Below are positions 51,137 to 59,823 of a stretch of 64,000 nucleotides of DNA, piece after piece. The stretch is from NCBI RefSeq assembly GCF_004167675.1, contig NZ_SEZQ01000017.1, one strand, 5' to 3'. Both the position numbers and the translations under genes were made by a program. The notes below the pieces were generated by a model. That model did no database searches. It saw nothing but the letters and a program-made list of their open reading frames with translations, and was not told the origin of the DNA. The stretch's first letter is position 1; each line of letters begins with the position of its first letter. This DNA comes from Aliivibrio finisterrensis_A (GTDB lineage: Bacteria > Pseudomonadota > Gammaproteobacteria > Enterobacterales > Vibrionaceae).

Positions 51137-52930
51137 TTAGTTTTCGTAGCTTAATTCAGCGGTCGCTTGTTTAAGCCATTCTTTAACTTCACCATCGACA
51201 AGAGGACTAACATCATCCCACACTTTCTGGTGATAGTTATTCAACCACGCTAACTCTGGGCGATTGAGCATATCAACATTGATTAAACGCTTATCGATAG
51301 GGCAACGAGTTAAAGACTCAAAACCAAGAACCGAGAAATCACCTTGAGTTTCGATTTCAACGACCAGCTCTAAATTCTCAATACGAATACCAAACTCATC
51401 TGCACGATAATAACCAGGCTCATTAGATAACACCATTCCTGGGATAAGAGCGGTGTTGTTGACTACTTTAGCAATACGTTGAGGCCCTTCGTGAACACTT
51501 AGGAAGTGACCAACACCGTGACCAGTGCCGTGATCGTAATCGTAGCCTTGAGCCCATAAATGCTGGCGAGCAAGGATATCTAGTTGATGACCGCAAGTTC
51601 CTTTAGGGAAGCGAGCAGAAGCCAAACCAATGTGGCCTTTTAACACCAAAGTAAATTGCTGCTTGATGTCATCACTTGGTGTACCTACTGGCAAGGTACG
51701 AGTAATGTCTGTTGTGCCATCTGGGTACTGACCGCCTGAATCAACAAGGTATAAGCTGTTCATTTGTAGCTTACCTGGTTCAGGTTGGTTTTCATGATTG
51801 TAGTGACACATTGCAGCATTGCCGGCTGCTGCTGAAATGGTGTCAAAACTTAAATCAGCTAAGGTTGCATCTTCCTCTCGGAAGCATTGAAGTTTATCAG
51901 CAAGTACCGCTTCGTCATGTAAATTGCCCGCTTCGATCTCAGCGTCAAACCAAGTTAAAAATTTCACCATCGCAACGCCATCACGAATATGACACGCTTT
52001 CATGCCAGCCTTTTCTGTTTCGTTTTTAGCGGCTTTTGGTAGTAAACATGGATCTGACGCCTCAATGATTTCTGCATCCGCATCAGATAATACTAATGAC
52101 ATCCATGCGTTTGAGGTTGCTGAATCAACTAACACTTTTTTACCAGTAAGTGATTGTAGAATCGATTGAAGTGCTTCTGGTTTGTGAACACGAACACCGT
52201 TACCTACATGAGCGTCAAACTCTGCTGGAAGGCGGCTCGGATCTAAGAAGAAATCCACGGTTTCATCTGCGTGAATAATCGCATGAGAAAGTAATACTGG
52301 AAGACGAGATACGTCTAAACCACGCACGTTCAGTAACCAACAAATTGAATCTAATTGCGTTAATAGTGCAGCATTTGCATTTTTCTTTGTTACTTCTTTA
52401 GCTATTTCTTGACGTTTATCGGCGCTTGATTGGCCTACTAGAGATAATTCCATTAAACGAACATCAGAGACTTTAACCTCAGGGCGGTCATTCCAAATTA
52501 AATCAATTGGATTTTCGCTGACCGTTTCGAGAGTGATAAAACCTTCAACGGTTTTTGTTGCACTCTTAAGCCATAGTGTTGTGTGCATGCGAGGATCAAT
52601 AGCCACTTTAGCATTCGTAGCTAACGTATCTTTAATCCACTCTAATAGCGGCTCTTCATGAAGGTGACGATATTCAAACACTTCTGCAGGTACTTGTTTA
52701 CGAACTTGAACCGTGTAACGGCCATCAACAAAAATAGCAGCTTTATCTTTGGTGATAACCGCAGCACCAGCTGAGCCAGTAAACCCTGTTGCCCACAATA
52801 GACGTTCGTTATGCTCAGGAATGTACTCACCTAAAAATTCATCTTCATGTGGAATGATAAGGGCGTCGAAATCTTGTTGAGCAAGCCAAGAGCGAAGTTG
52901 CTCTATGCGTTGAGAAGTTTGAGGATGCAT
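51137..52930 (-). CDS. Xaa-Pro aminopeptidase, M24B family (aminopeptidase P type)
   Basis: A cytosolic metallopeptidase that removes an N-terminal residue next to proline. The 597-residue length is that of the three-domain aminopeptidase P group, with two creatinase-like N-terminal domains and a C-terminal pita-bread catalytic domain. The metal ligands are seen in DSGGQYPDGTTDITRT (two Asp), GTGHGVGHFLSVHEG (His), LSNEPGYY (Glu) and RIENLELV (Glu). I start at MHPQTSQRIEQLRSWLAQQD; 17 extra residues are possible from an earlier ATG. It is divergent from no obvious partner. Confidence 0.93.
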   Translation of the reverse strand: MHPQTSQRIEQLRSWLAQQDFDALIIPHEDEFLGEYIPEHNERLLWATGFTGSAGAAVITKDKAAIFVDGRYTVQVRKQVPAEVFEYRHLHEEPLLEWIKDTLATNAKVAIDPRMHTTLWLKSATKTVEGFITLETVSENPIDLIWNDRPEVKVSDVRLMELSLVGQSSADKRQEIAKEVTKKNANAALLTQLDSICWLLNVRGLDVSRLPVLLSHAIIHADETVDFFLDPSRLPAEFDAHVGNGVRVHKPEALQSILQSLTGKKVLVDSATSNAWMSLVLSDADAEIIEASDPCLLPKAAKNETEKAGMKACHIRDGVAMVKFLTWFDAEIEAGNLHDEAVLADKLQCFREEDATLADLSFDTISAAAGNAAMCHYNHENQPEPGKLQMNSLYLVDSGGQYPDGTTDITRTLPVGTPSDDIKQQFTLVLKGHIGLASARFPKGTCGHQLDILARQHLWAQGYDYDHGTGHGVGHFLSVHEGPQRIAKVVNNTALIPGMVLSNEPGYYRADEFGIRIENLELVVEIETQGDFSVLGFESLTRCPIDKRLINVDMLNRPELAWLNNYHQKVWDDVSPLVDGEVKEWLKQATAELSYEN

Positions 52931-53012
52931 CTGGGTTGTCCTTATTATTGTTCTGTCCGTATCGTTCCGAGGCAGAAGCATAGTTATATGATTGAGCTAT
53001 AACCTAGCGCTT

Positions 53013-53978
53013 TTATTGCGTATCTGCAATTGTTGATGCTGATAAATCTTTACAGTGGCTGATTATGATATTGCGTAGCCAACAATTGGCAGCATCATTG
53101 TCTTTTTGTTGGTGCCAAAAGAGCGTGTAGGCCATTTGGGGCAGCTCTGTTGGTAGAGGTAATACAACCAAATTGAGTTGCTTGGCGATAAGTTTAATAA
53201 AATGACTGGGCGCGGTGAACACTAAGTCGGTATGGGTGCATAAACTGGCTGCGCTATTAAAGTCAGGGACGATAATACCAATGCTTCGTTCAAGCCCTTT
53301 ATCGGCAAGTTTGTAATCAAGCAGCCATTGATCTTTACCATCACAACGCACTTGAACGTGACGTTGTTGAAGATAAGTATCTAATGTCCATTCTTGAGTG
53401 AGTACCGGATGGTCTTGGCGAACCAAGCACATTTGACTGTCTCGATAAATCTCTTGGCCTCGAATATCAGCAGGCATTTGCATCGTGATGTTTGCGTATT
53501 TTGGATCGAGATCTTTCCCGGTAATACCAATGTCCATTTCGCCTGATTGCAGTTTCTTTAGGGTATTGGTATCCCAAGCGTGGGTATCTAACATGACATT
53601 CGGTGCTTCATTTAAAATGTAAGACATGAAGTGCGGCAAAAGCAATGGATAGGTACTCTCCACTAAACCGACACGAAAACGGTAATGACTGCGCTGAGGC
53701 TCAAAGGTGGCTGATTCTGTGATGCTTTCCAAATGACTTAATAAGGTTTGTAGTTGTAGTTGAAGATTGCGAGCTTTGGCTGTGGGGAGTAGGCCATAAG
53801 CAGTACGAGTAAACAAGGGGTCATTAAATTGTTCCCGCAGTTTCGCTAGGTTTTTACTGACCGCAGACTGGCTTAAACAAAGACGCTGCGCTGCACGTGT
53901 AACGCTTTTTTCTTCCAACAATAGATGAAGTGTCAGCAATAAATTGAGGTCGACTTTGCTCAGTTTTTCGAAAAACAT
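53013..53978 (-). CDS. LysR-family transcriptional regulator, divergent from efflux gene
   Basis: A 321-residue LysR-type regulator: N-terminal helix-turn-helix (NLLLTLHLLLEEKSVTRAAQRLCLSQSAVSKNLAKL) and a C-terminal inducer domain. It is transcribed divergently from the MFS efflux gene, with 97 bp between them, so it probably controls it. The nature of the inducer is not shown by the sequence. Confidence 0.9.
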   Translation of the reverse strand: MFFEKLSKVDLNLLLTLHLLLEEKSVTRAAQRLCLSQSAVSKNLAKLREQFNDPLFTRTAYGLLPTAKARNLQLQLQTLLSHLESITESATFEPQRSHYRFRVGLVESTYPLLLPHFMSYILNEAPNVMLDTHAWDTNTLKKLQSGEMDIGITGKDLDPKYANITMQMPADIRGQEIYRDSQMCLVRQDHPVLTQEWTLDTYLQQRHVQVRCDGKDQWLLDYKLADKGLERSIGIIVPDFNSAASLCTHTDLVFTAPSHFIKLIAKQLNLVVLPLPTELPQMAYTLFWHQQKDNDAANCWLRNIIISHCKDLSASTIADTQ

Positions 53979-54075
53979 AGAGATATTCCAAAATAGAATG
54001 TTAGATCTGAATATAAACCATTTCTGTTCATATCTCTAATTGCGTACACTCCACGGACTATTTTAGGAGTTACAC

Positions 54076-55293
54076 ATGCACACGCCAGTTTCAGCATTAC
54101 CAATACAACAATCAGATAAAAAAATTATTACGTTAATGGTTATTTTGGTTTTATTTAGTCCATTAGCTATCGATATATACCTTCCTGCTTTACCTATGAT
54201 GGTAAGTGAATTTCAAGTAGCGCCAACGTTAGGTCAAGATACGATTACTTGGTTTATGTTTAGTATGGGCCTTGGTCAGTTGTTCGCAGGTCCGCTTGCT
54301 GACCGTTATGGGCGTCGTCCAATTGCTTTAACGGGTATTGTCATTTACGGCTTGAGTGCGGCTCTTGCGTATTCAGCTCAAGAGATGGAAATGCTATTAG
54401 TTGCTCGATTGCTGCAAGGTTTTGGTGCGTGTGCGACGTCAGTTGCGGCTTTTGCTTCGGTTCGTGATTCGTTTGGAGCAGAAAAAAGCGGCCGAATGAT
54501 CAGTTACCTTAACGGAGCTATCTGTTTTATACCGGCATTAGCCCCTATTTTGGGCAGTTACTTAACCATTCATTTTGGTTGGCGTTCAAACTTCAGTTTT
54601 ATGGCTGGTTTTGCACTAGTCGCTCTTGCGTTGATAGCGATTAATTACAAAGAAACAAAACCGAAAGATACAGTACAAACAGGGCGATTAATTAGCCCAT
54701 CTCGCTATTGGTCGGTACTACAACATCCAACATTCTTATTCCACGCAACCTTATGTATGTTAGCGATGGGAGTTATCTTAGCTTACGTAACTTCTGCACC
54801 GGTTTTCCTGATTGATAAGTTAGGGCTAACAATGCAAGAGTTTACTAATTGGTTTGCAGTAAATGCGGTATTAAATATCGCGGCGTGTTTTGCTGCACCT
54901 AAATTTATGATCAGATTCGGAACTCGAAAAGCACTTCTTTTTGGCTTGAGTGTGCTCATCGCTGCAGGTGGGTTAATGCTAGGGTTCCAACATATTCAGC
55001 AAGCTTGGGCGTTTATGATCCCGATTTTCTTCTCGTCAGTAGGCTTCGCATGGGTACTGGGTTCGGCGGCAGGTAAAGCATTAGCACCTTTTGGTGATAG
55101 AGCGGGCACTGCTGCTGCATTATTAGGGTTATTCCAAATGAGTGGTGCAGGCGTCATTGTTGGCACAATGCAAAGATTAGCACTCCCTTCTGCACAGCTT
55201 TTAACGCTAATGATGTGGCTTCTTATCCCAGGCTTGCTGATTCTATTGAGTAAAAAAGGAAAAGTATGGCATTCAGAGAAAATCGTGGAATAA
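54076..55293 (+). CDS. Bcr/CflA-family multidrug efflux MFS transporter
   Basis: A 12-helix major-facilitator exporter of 405 residues, from the drug:H+ antiporter-1 group (Bcr, CflA). The motif A loop GPLADRYGRRPIALTG lies after the second helix, and the family start (PLAIDIYLPALPMMVSEF) and LLVARLLQGFGACATSVAAF motif are clear. Drug specificity cannot be read from the sequence. A divergent LysR gene is the likely regulator. Confidence 0.92.
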   Translation: MHTPVSALPIQQSDKKIITLMVILVLFSPLAIDIYLPALPMMVSEFQVAPTLGQDTITWFMFSMGLGQLFAGPLADRYGRRPIALTGIVIYGLSAALAYSAQEMEMLLVARLLQGFGACATSVAAFASVRDSFGAEKSGRMISYLNGAICFIPALAPILGSYLTIHFGWRSNFSFMAGFALVALALIAINYKETKPKDTVQTGRLISPSRYWSVLQHPTFLFHATLCMLAMGVILAYVTSAPVFLIDKLGLTMQEFTNWFAVNAVLNIAACFAAPKFMIRFGTRKALLFGLSVLIAAGGLMLGFQHIQQAWAFMIPIFFSSVGFAWVLGSAAGKALAPFGDRAGTAAALLGLFQMSGAGVIVGTMQRLALPSAQLLTLMMWLLIPGLLILLSKKGKVWHSEKIVE

Positions 55294-55441
55294 TTTTATT
55301 TGTGTAATCGCCATTAATCGCATAATTTGTACATAAATAAAGCATTTTTGACTTTTAATATATTCAGTTAGTTTTCGTTTCGGTGTATATTCAGCACTTA
55401 TATTATTATTGATTGATTATAAAAACAGGGCAAAACACGCA

Positions 55442-55726
55442 ATGTCGATGTCTATTATTGAAATGGCTCGTGTTCTAGAGCAAATGGAAGAGTCGCCAGA
55501 GAAACTCATGTTTGGTCGACTTCTTTCAGAACTGGGTAATCAAAGCCAAGAACGAGTACGAAGTGCGGCACGACAAGTGTCTGTACCAACATTGCGTGAT
55601 CTTATTTACCAATTCCAAGTGGTAATTGAAGAGCGCAAAGGCGAAACAACAAAAAAATTAGCCGAAGAAATGGCCAAAGAAGGCGTCTCTTTAGAAGATT
55701 TTCAAGCTTATTTAGCAAGCAAATAA
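55442..55726 (+). CDS. Short H-NS-like oligomerisation-domain protein, no DNA-binding domain
   Basis: A 94-residue protein. From about residue 25 it aligns by eye with the N-terminal oligomerisation part of H-NS: RVRSAARQVSVPTLRDLIYQ and FQVVIEERKGET parallel RTLRAQARE..TLEEML and LEVVVNERREEE in E. coli H-NS, and KEGVSLEDFQAYL parallels ADGIDPNELL. The C-terminal H-NS DNA-binding motif (TWTGQGR-type) is absent, and a 24-residue N-terminal part is extra. It may bind H-NS and modify it, as truncated H-NS relatives do; that is inference. I start at MSMSIIEMARVL; a TTG 33 bp upstream is less likely. Confidence 0.65.
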   Translation: MSMSIIEMARVLEQMEESPEKLMFGRLLSELGNQSQERVRSAARQVSVPTLRDLIYQFQVVIEERKGETTKKLAEEMAKEGVSLEDFQAYLASK

Positions 55727-55754
55727 TGTGTGCTGACTAAATAAGTAACAACAA

Positions 55755-55788
55755 TAAAAAAGCAGCGAATGATCGCTGCTTTTTTTTG
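55755..55788. terminator. Strong bidirectional terminator
   Basis: AAAAAAGCAGCGA-ATGA-TCGCTGCTTTTTTTT, a perfect stem with T-runs in both directions, between the H-NS-like gene and the convergent transporter gene. Confidence 0.92.
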
Positions 55789-55806
55789 TGTCTGATAAGC
55801 TGCTAT

Positions 55807-56718
55807 CTATTCATTCTCAATTGCAATTTCTTCTTCTTTTTTCTTACCATAAAATTGTTGAACTAATAATCCGCACACAATCATAATTAAACCAATTAAG
55901 GTTGATGGATGGATCTCTTCACCAATAATGTTTGCCAACAGCAGTAACGAAATAAAAGGAGAAGCAAAAATTAGGTTACTGATACGCGCTGTATTTTTAG
56001 TTAAACGCAGTGCTGATAACCACAATACAAACGTTATGCCCATCTCAAACAAACCGACATAAGACACCGCTAGCCAACCACTCATTGGGATTTGTGCCCA
56101 AGGCGCACCTTCATAAATACTCAAGCCAATCGCCACAGGCAAAGCGACTAAAAAACCAAGCAGTAAACCAAGAATTGGGTCAGCCTTATTTTTCGCATTT
56201 AAAATCCAGTAACTTGCCCACAATAAGGTTGAAATGAGAGCCAGACCGACACCTAAAGGGCTGTCAAATTCTAAGCCTAAGACATCACCTTTGGTGGCAA
56301 TAACGATAACCCCAGCGTAGCCCAAGACACAGGCTATCCAATCTTGCTTACGTATTTTTTGACCAAGAAAAACCGCCGCCATTAAAGTCAAAGTAATTGC
56401 CCAGCTGTAATTGATTGGTTGGGCTTGAGAAGCCGGTAGTAAATCGTAAGACTTGAAGAGAACTAAGTAGTAAGCCAGTGGATTAATTGCGCCTAATAAA
56501 ATGTAGTACAAAGGGTTGGCTACAAAGGTATCCACTAATTTCGATAAGTTTTTTTGATAAGCGGCCACCCCCGCTAATGCAAGAATAGAGACGGCACTTG
56601 CGATAGTTAGCATTTGAGTGGGGGTAAAATACTCAAGGGTGATTTTAAAAGCGGTTGCGACGGTTGACCATAATAGAACAGCAGCGATTCCAAATCCTAA
56701 AGCACGACGTTCATTCAT
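55807..56718 (-). CDS. EamA/DMT-family inner-membrane transporter
   Basis: A 303-residue, ten-helix protein with two repeated EamA domains (about residues 8-140 and 150-290). LLWSTVATAFKITLEYFTP at the start and the second-repeat LLWASYWILNAK are typical. Such proteins export or import small metabolites; substrate is unknown. A charged cytoplasmic tail (GKKKEEEIAIENE) closes the protein. Confidence 0.9.
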   Translation of the reverse strand: MNERRALGFGIAAVLLWSTVATAFKITLEYFTPTQMLTIASAVSILALAGVAAYQKNLSKLVDTFVANPLYYILLGAINPLAYYLVLFKSYDLLPASQAQPINYSWAITLTLMAAVFLGQKIRKQDWIACVLGYAGVIVIATKGDVLGLEFDSPLGVGLALISTLLWASYWILNAKNKADPILGLLLGFLVALPVAIGLSIYEGAPWAQIPMSGWLAVSYVGLFEMGITFVLWLSALRLTKNTARISNLIFASPFISLLLLANIIGEEIHPSTLIGLIMIVCGLLVQQFYGKKKEEEIAIENE

Positions 56719-56845
56719 TGTTATTATTCTCAGTTAGAAATCCATTTAGCTCAGGAGTGTACCTGTGCTTGAAAAATAGTGTTAACTGGACATTTATCCA
56801 GTATCAAAATATCCTATAAGAATAAGTTTTTGTATTGAGTGAGTT

Positions 56846-58366
56846 ATGGAATTTTTTAATCAATTTGGTGGCCATTTATTGTTTGGTTTTGCAGGGGCAA
56901 GCATTGCTTATGCCGTTGCACATGTATTAACAAAAAGTCGTAATCAGCAAGAATTAGCCTTATTAGAGCATGAATTAGAGTCAGAAAAAAAACTCGCCTC
57001 AACTCAATTAAGCCAACTCAATCTGCAGTTAGAAAAACAACAAATAGCGCTGAATGAATTAGATGGCGAAAGAGATCAGTTAGCACAAGAACAAAAACAG
57101 TCTCATGGTCGCCTAATGGCAGCAATGGAAAAGTTGCGCTATTTTGATTCGATCCAAAAAGAGAAAGAATATTTAACCCAGCAATTGGAGTTTTCACGCC
57201 AAGCAAATTCGAATGTTGAAGCAGAGCTGAGAGAACAAGAAGCTCGTCATGAAGAAGAGCGTAAATCTAGCCAAGAAAAGCTTGAGATGCTAGAGCGTGC
57301 AGAGTTGCGTTTAAAACAACAATTTGAAAATCTAGCCAACCAACTTTTTGAACAAAAAACCAAAACAGTAGATGAGCAAAACAAAGTCAGTTTAGAAGGC
57401 TTGTTGTCACCATTAAAAGAACAGTTAGAAGGATTTAAAAGACAGGTTAACGACAGTTTTGGTTTTGAAGCTAAAGAACGTCACACCTTAGTGCATGAGA
57501 TTCGTAGCTTGCAACAGCTGAACGAACGAATGACACAAGAGGCGGTAAACCTGACCAACGCCCTTAAAGGTGACAATAAACAGCAGGGCAATTGGGGTGA
57601 AGTCGTCCTTGCTCGAGTATTGAAAGAATCTGGATTGCGAGAAGGCCATGAATACGACACTCAAGTCAGTATGGATGACGAAGACGGTAAGCGTTTTTAC
57701 CCTGATGTGATTGTCCACTTACCTGACGAGAAAGACGTCGTGGTCGATTCAAAAATGACCTTGGTGGCGTATGAGCGATTTTTTAACAGTGATGATTTCA
57801 ATCAAAAAGAGCAAGCATTGGATGAGCACTTAATGGCCATTCGCGCCCATTTACGTGGATTAAGTAAAAAGGATTATCATAAGTTAAATGGTTTACGCAG
57901 CTTAGATTATGTCTTGATGTTTATCCCAGTAGAGCCTGCATTCCAAGTGGCAATTGAAGCTGACCCTTCTTTGATATCAGATGCTATGGAACAGAACATT
58001 ATAATTGTAAGCCCTACAACCTTACTTGTGGCTCTCAGAACCATTAGTAACTTATGGCGTAACGAGAGACAAAACCAAAACGCAAAAATCATTGCCGATC
58101 GCGCCAGTAAGCTATACGACAAAATGCGTTTATTTGTTGATGATATGGAAGCGGTGGGTGGCTCATTAGATAAAGCCAACCAAAGTTACCAAGGTGCAAT
58201 GAATAAGCTCGCAAGTGGACGAGGCAATCTTATTCGCCAGGCAGAAAGCTTTAAAGAGTTAGGCGTTGAAGTGAAGCGAGATATAAATCGTAAATTTATT
58301 GAGCAATCTTTTGAAGCAGATACACTGCAAACACTTGGTGATAATGGCTTGGATAAAGTAGACTAG
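56846..58366 (+). CDS. rmuC: DNA recombination protein RmuC
   Basis: RmuC limits DNA inversions at short repeats and is thought to have a nuclease-like fold. The 506-residue protein has one N-terminal membrane helix (LLFGFAGASIAYAVAHVL), a long coiled coil (about residues 30-180), and the conserved catalytic-type core (GNWGEVVLARVLKESGLREG, FYPDVIVHLPDEKDVVVDSKM). It precedes ubiE as in other gammaproteobacteria. Confidence 0.95.
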   Translation: MEFFNQFGGHLLFGFAGASIAYAVAHVLTKSRNQQELALLEHELESEKKLASTQLSQLNLQLEKQQIALNELDGERDQLAQEQKQSHGRLMAAMEKLRYFDSIQKEKEYLTQQLEFSRQANSNVEAELREQEARHEEERKSSQEKLEMLERAELRLKQQFENLANQLFEQKTKTVDEQNKVSLEGLLSPLKEQLEGFKRQVNDSFGFEAKERHTLVHEIRSLQQLNERMTQEAVNLTNALKGDNKQQGNWGEVVLARVLKESGLREGHEYDTQVSMDDEDGKRFYPDVIVHLPDEKDVVVDSKMTLVAYERFFNSDDFNQKEQALDEHLMAIRAHLRGLSKKDYHKLNGLRSLDYVLMFIPVEPAFQVAIEADPSLISDAMEQNIIIVSPTTLLVALRTISNLWRNERQNQNAKIIADRASKLYDKMRLFVDDMEAVGGSLDKANQSYQGAMNKLASGRGNLIRQAESFKELGVEVKRDINRKFIEQSFEADTLQTLGDNGLDKVD

Positions 58367-58422
58367 AGCGCTGTTGAATTCAGAGAGTAGGGATTCAGCG
58401 AACAATCTCTAGAGGACGAAAA

Positions 58423-59187
58423 ATGACGGACAAGATGAACATGGCTGAAGAAACAACGCACTTCGGCTTCACCACAGTCGCGAAAGACGAAAAAGTAGCG
58501 AAAGTTGCAGAGGTATTTCACTCTGTAGCAGCAAAATACGACATCATGAATGACCTTATGTCTGGTGGTGTTCACCGTGTTTGGAAACGATTCACGATTG
58601 ATTGCAGTGGCGTACGTCCTGGTCATAAAGTTCTTGATTTAGCCGGTGGTACTGGTGATCTTACTGCTAAATTCTCGCGTATTGTTGGTGATACAGGCCA
58701 AGTAATTTTAGCGGATATCAATAACTCAATGTTGAACGTTGGTCGCGACAAATTACGCGATATGGGTATTGTTGGTAACGTGAATTACGTACAAGCAAAT
58801 GCGGAAGAACTGCCATTCCCAGATGATCACTTTGATTGTATTACCATTAGTTTTGGTCTTCGCAATGTGACAGACAAAGACAAAGCATTACGTTCGATGT
58901 TCCGCGTGCTTAAGCCGGGTGGTCGTCTACTCGTGCTGGAATTTTCAAAACCAATTCTTGAGCCATTATCAAAAATTTATGACGCGTACTCTTTTCACCT
59001 ATTACCAAAAATGGGTGAGTTGATTGCAAATGATGCAGACAGCTATCGTTATCTTGCTGAATCCATCCGTATGCACCCAGATCAAGAGACATTGAAGGGC
59101 ATGATGGAAGAAGCTGGTTTTGAACAAGCAAACTACTACAACCTAACGGGTGGTATTGTTGCTCTGCACCGCGGTTACAAGTTTTAA
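58423..59187 (+). CDS. ubiE: Ubiquinone/menaquinone methyltransferase UbiE
   Basis: UbiE C-methylates the quinone ring in both ubiquinone and menaquinone synthesis. The 254-residue sequence has SAM motif I VLDLAGGTGDLTAKF at about residue 69, ANAEELPFPDDHFDCITISF and RVLKPGGRLLVLEFSKP. The start chosen has an AGAGGA ribosome site. It is followed by ubiJ after 12 bp and ubiB. Confidence 0.97.
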   Translation: MTDKMNMAEETTHFGFTTVAKDEKVAKVAEVFHSVAAKYDIMNDLMSGGVHRVWKRFTIDCSGVRPGHKVLDLAGGTGDLTAKFSRIVGDTGQVILADINNSMLNVGRDKLRDMGIVGNVNYVQANAEELPFPDDHFDCITISFGLRNVTDKDKALRSMFRVLKPGGRLLVLEFSKPILEPLSKIYDAYSFHLLPKMGELIANDADSYRYLAESIRMHPDQETLKGMMEEAGFEQANYYNLTGGIVALHRGYKF

Positions 59188-59199
59188 AGGATAAAACCA

Positions 59200-59823
59200 A
59201 TGCCATTAGAACCGTTTGTAACAGGCGTGATGGAAACAGGGTTAAATACACTGTTAAAAGAATCACCAGATAGTAAAGCTGCTTTATTGCGCTTAAAAGG
59301 CAAAATTATTCATGTTCATTTAAATGAAGTGAACAAGGATCTTTTCTTTGTCTTTAGTCATTTACAAGTTGATATTCTTTCTCAATTTGAAGGCCAAGCT
59401 GATTGCTATCTTGCTTTAAATCTTTCTGTTTTGCCGCAATTGCGTAACCAAAACAATATTACTCAACTTATCAAACAAGATAAGTTGGTATTAGAAGGTG
59501 ATTTAAAACTTGCTCAGCAATTTTCAGGGTTACTTGAAGAGTTAAAACCTGATGTAGAAGAGAAGTTATCTCAATACACAGGAGATATTGTTGCTCATAC
59601 GTTAGTAAGTGGCATGAAAGGCAGTGCGTGTTGGGTAAAAAAACAAATTACTCGTCAAACACGTCATGCAGCAGAAGTATTAACGGAAGAGTGGAAAATC
59701 GCACCAGCACCATTAGAAATTGCACACTTCTGTGACCAAGTGTCTGATGTTGAAAATCAACTTGCAAAGTTAGATGAACGTTTAACGCGATTATTAACCA
59801 ATAATCCAATGGAGCGCGCATGA
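59200..59823 (+). CDS. ubiJ: Ubiquinone biosynthesis accessory protein UbiJ
   Basis: UbiJ has an SCP2-type lipid-binding domain and works with UbiK in the Ubi assembly that handles hydrophobic quinone intermediates. The 207-residue protein has the SCP2 domain at about residues 15-110 (RLKGKIIHVHLNEVNKDLFF) and a C-terminal coiled-coil (CDQVSDVENQLAKLDERLTRL). It overlaps ubiB by 4 bp. Confidence 0.92.
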   Translation: MPLEPFVTGVMETGLNTLLKESPDSKAALLRLKGKIIHVHLNEVNKDLFFVFSHLQVDILSQFEGQADCYLALNLSVLPQLRNQNNITQLIKQDKLVLEGDLKLAQQFSGLLEELKPDVEEKLSQYTGDIVAHTLVSGMKGSACWVKKQITRQTRHAAEVLTEEWKIAPAPLEIAHFCDQVSDVENQLAKLDERLTRLLTNNPMERA

